Shown in pieces: positions 13,142 to 14,015 of a DNA stretch of 14,015 bases. Positions within the stretch are counted from its first letter, which is position 1, and the number at the start of each line of letters is the position of its first letter. The notes beneath the pieces are model-generated. The model saw nothing but the letters and a program-made list of their open reading frames with translations, did no database searches and was not told the origin of the DNA. Origin of the DNA: Pseudomonadota bacterium. Lineage in GTDB: Bacteria; Pseudomonadota; Gammaproteobacteria; Steroidobacterales; Steroidobacteraceae. The stretch covers positions 1-14,015 of the forward strand of contig JAEZCN010000092.1 of assembly GCA_023433515.1 (NCBI GenBank). Reading direction: 5' to 3'. The position numbers and the translations under genes were made by a program.

Positions 13142-14015
13142 ATGCGTATGGAAAGACTTACCAGCCGGTTCCAATCGGCACTGGCTGATGCCCAATCCTT
13201 GGCCGTCGGACGTGACAACCAGTTCATGGAGCCGGCGCACGTATTTGCCGCGCTGCTGGACCAGCAGGACGGCACGACCCGGCCATTGCTCGTCAAGGCC
13301 GGCGCGAACGTCGCCAAGCTGCGCAAGGACCTGGACGCCGCGATCGACAAACTACCGCAGGTGCAGGGCACGCCCGGCGACGTCCACGTCTCGCAGGACC
13401 TCAACCGCCTGCTCAACGTCACCGACAAACTCGCGCAGCAGCGCAAGGACGACTACATCCCGACCGAGCTCTTCGTGCTCGCCTCGTTCGAGGACAAGCA
13501 CACGCTCGCCAAACTACTCAAGGACGCCGGTGCGTCCAAGGCCTCCATCGAGCAGGCCATCGACCAGATCCGTGGCGGTGAAGCCGTGAACGATCCGCAG
13601 GCCGAGGAGAAGCGCGGCGCGCTCGAGAAATACACCATCGACCTCACCGCGCGCGCCTCGAGCGGCAAGCTCGATCCGGTCATCGGCCGCGACGACGAGA
13701 TCCGCCGCACGGTGCAGGTGCTCGCGCGCCGCACGAAGAACAACCCGGTGCTCATCGGCGAGCCGGGCGTCGGCAAGACCGCGATTGTCGAGGGCCTCGC
13801 GCAACGCATCATCAACGGCGAAGTGCCCGAGGGCCTGAAGAACAAGCGCATCCTCGCGCTCGACATGGGCGCGTTGATCGCGGGCGCCAAGTTCCGCGGC
13901 GAGTTCGAGGAGCGCCTCAAGGGCGTGCTCAACGATCTCGCCAAGCAGGAAGGCCAGATCATCCTGTTCATCGACGAGCTGCACACCATGGTCGGCGCCG
14001 GCAAGGCTGAAGGCG
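13142..14015 (+). CDS. clpB: ATP-dependent disaggregase ClpB (5' part, cut by the window end)
   Basis: 291 complete codons of a protein normally about 860 residues long. ClpB is the Hsp100 hexameric ring that, with DnaK, pulls apart aggregated proteins after stress. The start MRMERLTSRFQSALADAQSL matches the family; the Clp N-domain covers about 1-145, with GGEAVNDPQAEE linking to AAA-1. AAA-1 begins near KYTIDLTARASSGKLDPVIG, with DDEIRRTVQVLARRTKNNPV, Walker A GEPGVGKT at about residues 205-212 and Walker B ILFIDELHTMVGAG just before the window edge. ATG 13142 agrees with the E. coli N-terminus; ATG 13148 is possible. No Shine-Dalgarno is visible. A heat-shock promoter lies directly upstream. 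Confidence 0.97.
   Translation, partial: MRMERLTSRFQSALADAQSLAVGRDNQFMEPAHVFAALLDQQDGTTRPLLVKAGANVAKLRKDLDAAIDKLPQVQGTPGDVHVSQDLNRLLNVTDKLAQQRKDDYIPTELFVLASFEDKHTLAKLLKDAGASKASIEQAIDQIRGGEAVNDPQAEEKRGALEKYTIDLTARASSGKLDPVIGRDDEIRRTVQVLARRTKNNPVLIGEPGVGKTAIVEGLAQRIINGEVPEGLKNKRILALDMGALIAGAKFRGEFEERLKGVLNDLAKQEGQIILFIDELHTMVGAGKAEG

Overview
The window is GC-rich chromosomal DNA from a gammaproteobacterium, probably a lineage near Xanthomonadales/Nevskiales/Steroidobacterales. The evidence is the pilR-pilS pair, bamD and rluD back to back, rluD-pgeF coupled by a 4-base overlap, and clpB nearby. The same core set (pilR, pilS, comL/bamD, rluD, pgeF-like, clpB) clusters in Pseudomonas; here sucC-sucD-nadE and accessory pieces are inserted among it. 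The exact taxon cannot be fixed from sequence reading alone.

Layout. (1) 11-3075, minus strand: a perfect dyad, then the response regulator pilR and the membrane sensor kinase pilS, the two-component pair that controls type IV pilin transcription. (2) 3181-7080, plus strand: sucC-sucD (succinyl-CoA synthetase) and nadE (glutamine-dependent NAD+ synthetase), tightly spaced and probably one operon. SucD carries an extra tail of about 60 residues whose last 39 are almost only Lys/Ala/Pro/Arg. (3) 7050-7620: a small accessory patch between nadE and bamD with a candidate 41-codon ORF on the minus strand, a palindromic operator, an intact ParD-type antitoxin and a gutted ParE toxin remnant. (4) 7637-10254: bamD on the minus strand, divergent from rluD-pgeF. 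(5) 10319-11132: a small unrecognised gene converging on a phage-type ORF6N gene that contains a 29-base palindrome. (6) 11300-13078: a ZIP-family metal transporter with a His-rich loop and a chimeric membrane protein joining a DUF2628-like domain to a type IV pilin-like C-terminal domain. (7) 13142 to the window edge: the 5' part of clpB behind a good sigma-32 heat-shock promoter.

Cross-cutting observations. Non-ATG starts are frequent (GTG: nadE, pgeF; TTG: rluD, the ZIP gene). Several candidate promoters share a -10 element followed by a C-rich discriminator and lie so close to the start codon that the transcripts would be nearly leaderless (pilS, ZIP gene, clpB). Rare leucine codons occur in recurring contexts. 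The most notable items are the DUF2628-pilin chimera, the histone-H1-like tail on SucD, and the orphan ParD with its truncated toxin and a possible divergent small ORF sharing its operator. No rRNA, tRNA, CRISPR array or insertion sequence was seen.
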